The notes under the pieces are model-generated. The model was not told the DNA's origin, ran no database searches, and saw only the letters and a program-made list of their open reading frames with translations. Both the position numbers and the translations under genes were made by a program. From a virus, in the IMG/VR virus record IMGVR_UViG_3300022707_000823, positions 1 to 38,736 of that record: DNA of 38,736 nt; one strand, written 5' to 3'. Shown here piece by piece: positions 37,602 through 38,736 of this stretch (positions are counted from its first letter, which is position 1; each line of letters starts with the position of its first letter).

Positions 37602-38736
37602 ATGTCAATCCAACAACTAGTCGACCAAATAGACGTAGTAAACATCGCTGAAGACCTTGATGAAGAAGTACTTAGGACTTTAGGCTCTGATGTTATTACG
37701 CGATTCGATCAAGATTGGGGCTCGATGAAAGACTGGCGTGAGGCTGTCGACTTCGGATTAGAATTAGTTAAGCAAGAATTGCACCCAAAATCCACACCTT
37801 GGCAGGGCGCAGCTAATTTCAAGTCTCCCATACTCACTGAAGCCGCATTAGCCTTTGGTGATCGTGCCTCCCTGGAATTGCTGAGAGCAAGAGATTTAGT
37901 CAAGGCTGATGTCATTGGTAAGGATGACGACCAAGGAACAAAGAAGAATAGAGCTGAACGTGTCATGGAGGATATGAACTATCAAATCAATTATAAAATG
38001 AAGGAGTGGCGACCTGATCAAAAGAGAATGCTTTATACACTCCCCAACATAGGATCGATGTTTAAAAAGGTAATCTTTGACCCGTTGTTGGGAAGAAACA
38101 AATCTCATATCATTCATTACCCTAACTTTGCCATCAATCAGGCCACCACAGAGCTTGATAGCGCGCGTTCGTTCACTGACATACTCGATAGGTCAAAGAA
38201 TGATGTAATCGTCAACCAGCGGGCTGGATTGTGGCTTGACGTGGACCTATACGCTGAGGACTCAAAAGGAGATACAGGTTCTAATGAAAAAGAGGATGTT
38301 CAAGACGCTGTAGACAACCCTAATGCCTTCTTAGAACAGTATTGTTTCGCTGATTTAGACGATGATGGGTATGACGAGCCCTATATTGTGACTGTTCACC
38401 AACAAAGCAAAAAAGTAGTAAGAGTCGTCGCTCGATATGACATTGAATCCATTGTCGTTACGGATGATACCGATAAAGTCTTCTCGTTGGGTAAGGTAAT
38501 GGATGAGCAGAGGACTGAACAGCAAGCCTTTGAGCAGAGTTTGAATATCGAGGAACAAGAAACTAAGAATGACTTCAAAGCCTTTGATTTAGTACGCATT
38601 GACCCTAATCAACCCATAGTTCAATATGGATTTATTCCCTCTCAAGACGGTACCTTCCTAAACTTGGGGTATTTCCACATATTGGGTGGTGTGACGATGG
38701 GTGTTAATACCACTACCAATCAATTATTAGACGCCG
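37602..38736 (+). CDS. Portal protein, N-terminal part (3' truncated)
   Basis: The frame runs 378 codons from ATG 37602 to the right edge without a stop. It begins MSIQQLVDQIDVVNIAEDLD and has portal features: ELHPKSTPWQGAANFKSPIL, MLYTLPNIGSMFKKVIFDPL and RNKSHIIHYPNFAINQATT, with near the edge VTMGVNTTTNQLLDA, a motif typical of P22-like portals. It would form the 12-subunit packaging and ejection channel. The remaining part lies beyond the window, or at the far side of the missing segment before the capsid gene. Confidence 0.88.
   Translation, partial: MSIQQLVDQIDVVNIAEDLDEEVLRTLGSDVITRFDQDWGSMKDWREAVDFGLELVKQELHPKSTPWQGAANFKSPILTEAALAFGDRASLELLRARDLVKADVIGKDDDQGTKKNRAERVMEDMNYQINYKMKEWRPDQKRMLYTLPNIGSMFKKVIFDPLLGRNKSHIIHYPNFAINQATTELDSARSFTDILDRSKNDVIVNQRAGLWLDVDLYAEDSKGDTGSNEKEDVQDAVDNPNAFLEQYCFADLDDDGYDEPYIVTVHQQSKKVVRVVARYDIESIVVTDDTDKVFSLGKVMDEQRTEQQAFEQSLNIEEQETKNDFKAFDLVRIDPNQPIVQYGFIPSQDGTFLNLGYFHILGGVTMGVNTTTNQLLDA

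Overview
The window is most of a tailed-phage (or prophage) genome of the short-tailed, P22-like morphogenetic type, most likely infecting a gammaproteobacterium. The basis is a P22-like set of portal, gp4-like adaptor, gp10-like stabiliser and internal ejection proteins; dense overlapping genes with GGAG-type ribosome sites; sigma70-like promoters; and a lambda-style O/P-like replication pair. GC looks to be in the low forties by eye. Neither edge is a natural end: the left edge cuts the major capsid gene and the right edge cuts the portal gene. In a circularly permuted genome only the rest of portal, scaffold or protease and the start of the capsid gene would be missing. No integrase, CI-type repressor or tRNA is visible here.

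Layout. (1) 2-7683, + strand: end of the capsid gene, two small beta-rich paralogues, two fibre-like proteins, the gp4-like adaptor with an inserted domain, the gp10-like stabiliser, a small protein and a GNAT-like protein. (2) 7683-8315: HNH-type homing-endonuclease-like gene. (3) 8327-13315: internal virion/ejection proteins; the first has a one-base frame break in a run of seven Ts. (4) 13315-15674: adsorption proteins. (5) 15674-17386: probable lysis region with a phospholipase A2-like protein, a DUF5675 protein, a tiny basic protein and overlapping membrane proteins, but no recognisable endolysin. (6) 17313-23409, - strand: early/recombination operon with an HslV-like Ntn hydrolase, RusA, YbcO-like nuclease, an HNH gene, DUF551, a PolB-type 3'-5' exonuclease, a Rad52-type annealing protein and many small genes. 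(7) 23410-23530: divergent promoter and putative operator. (8) 23531-30904, mostly +: HTH regulator, SSB, a lone TnpB-like protein, regulators, an O-like initiator containing an iteron origin, a P-like loader candidate and small accessory genes. (9) 31059-35088: a second fibre module. (10) 35129-38736: small proteins, terminase small and large subunits, portal.

How it fits together. The two divergent early operons supply replication (initiator, loader candidate, SSB) and recombination (Rad52-type protein, exonuclease, RusA), which would make the concatemers packaged by TerS/TerL through the portal. The gp4/gp10-like proteins close the head, the alanine/glutamine-rich proteins are probably ejected with the DNA, and the fibre modules provide host binding. 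The most unusual points are a TnpB-like protein with glycine at the RuvC-II glutamate position, a lambda-like origin inside the initiator gene, the T7 frame break, a carbohydrate-binding-like domain inserted in the adaptor, an unconventional lysis cassette, and repeated regulatory and gene-end sequences in the early region.
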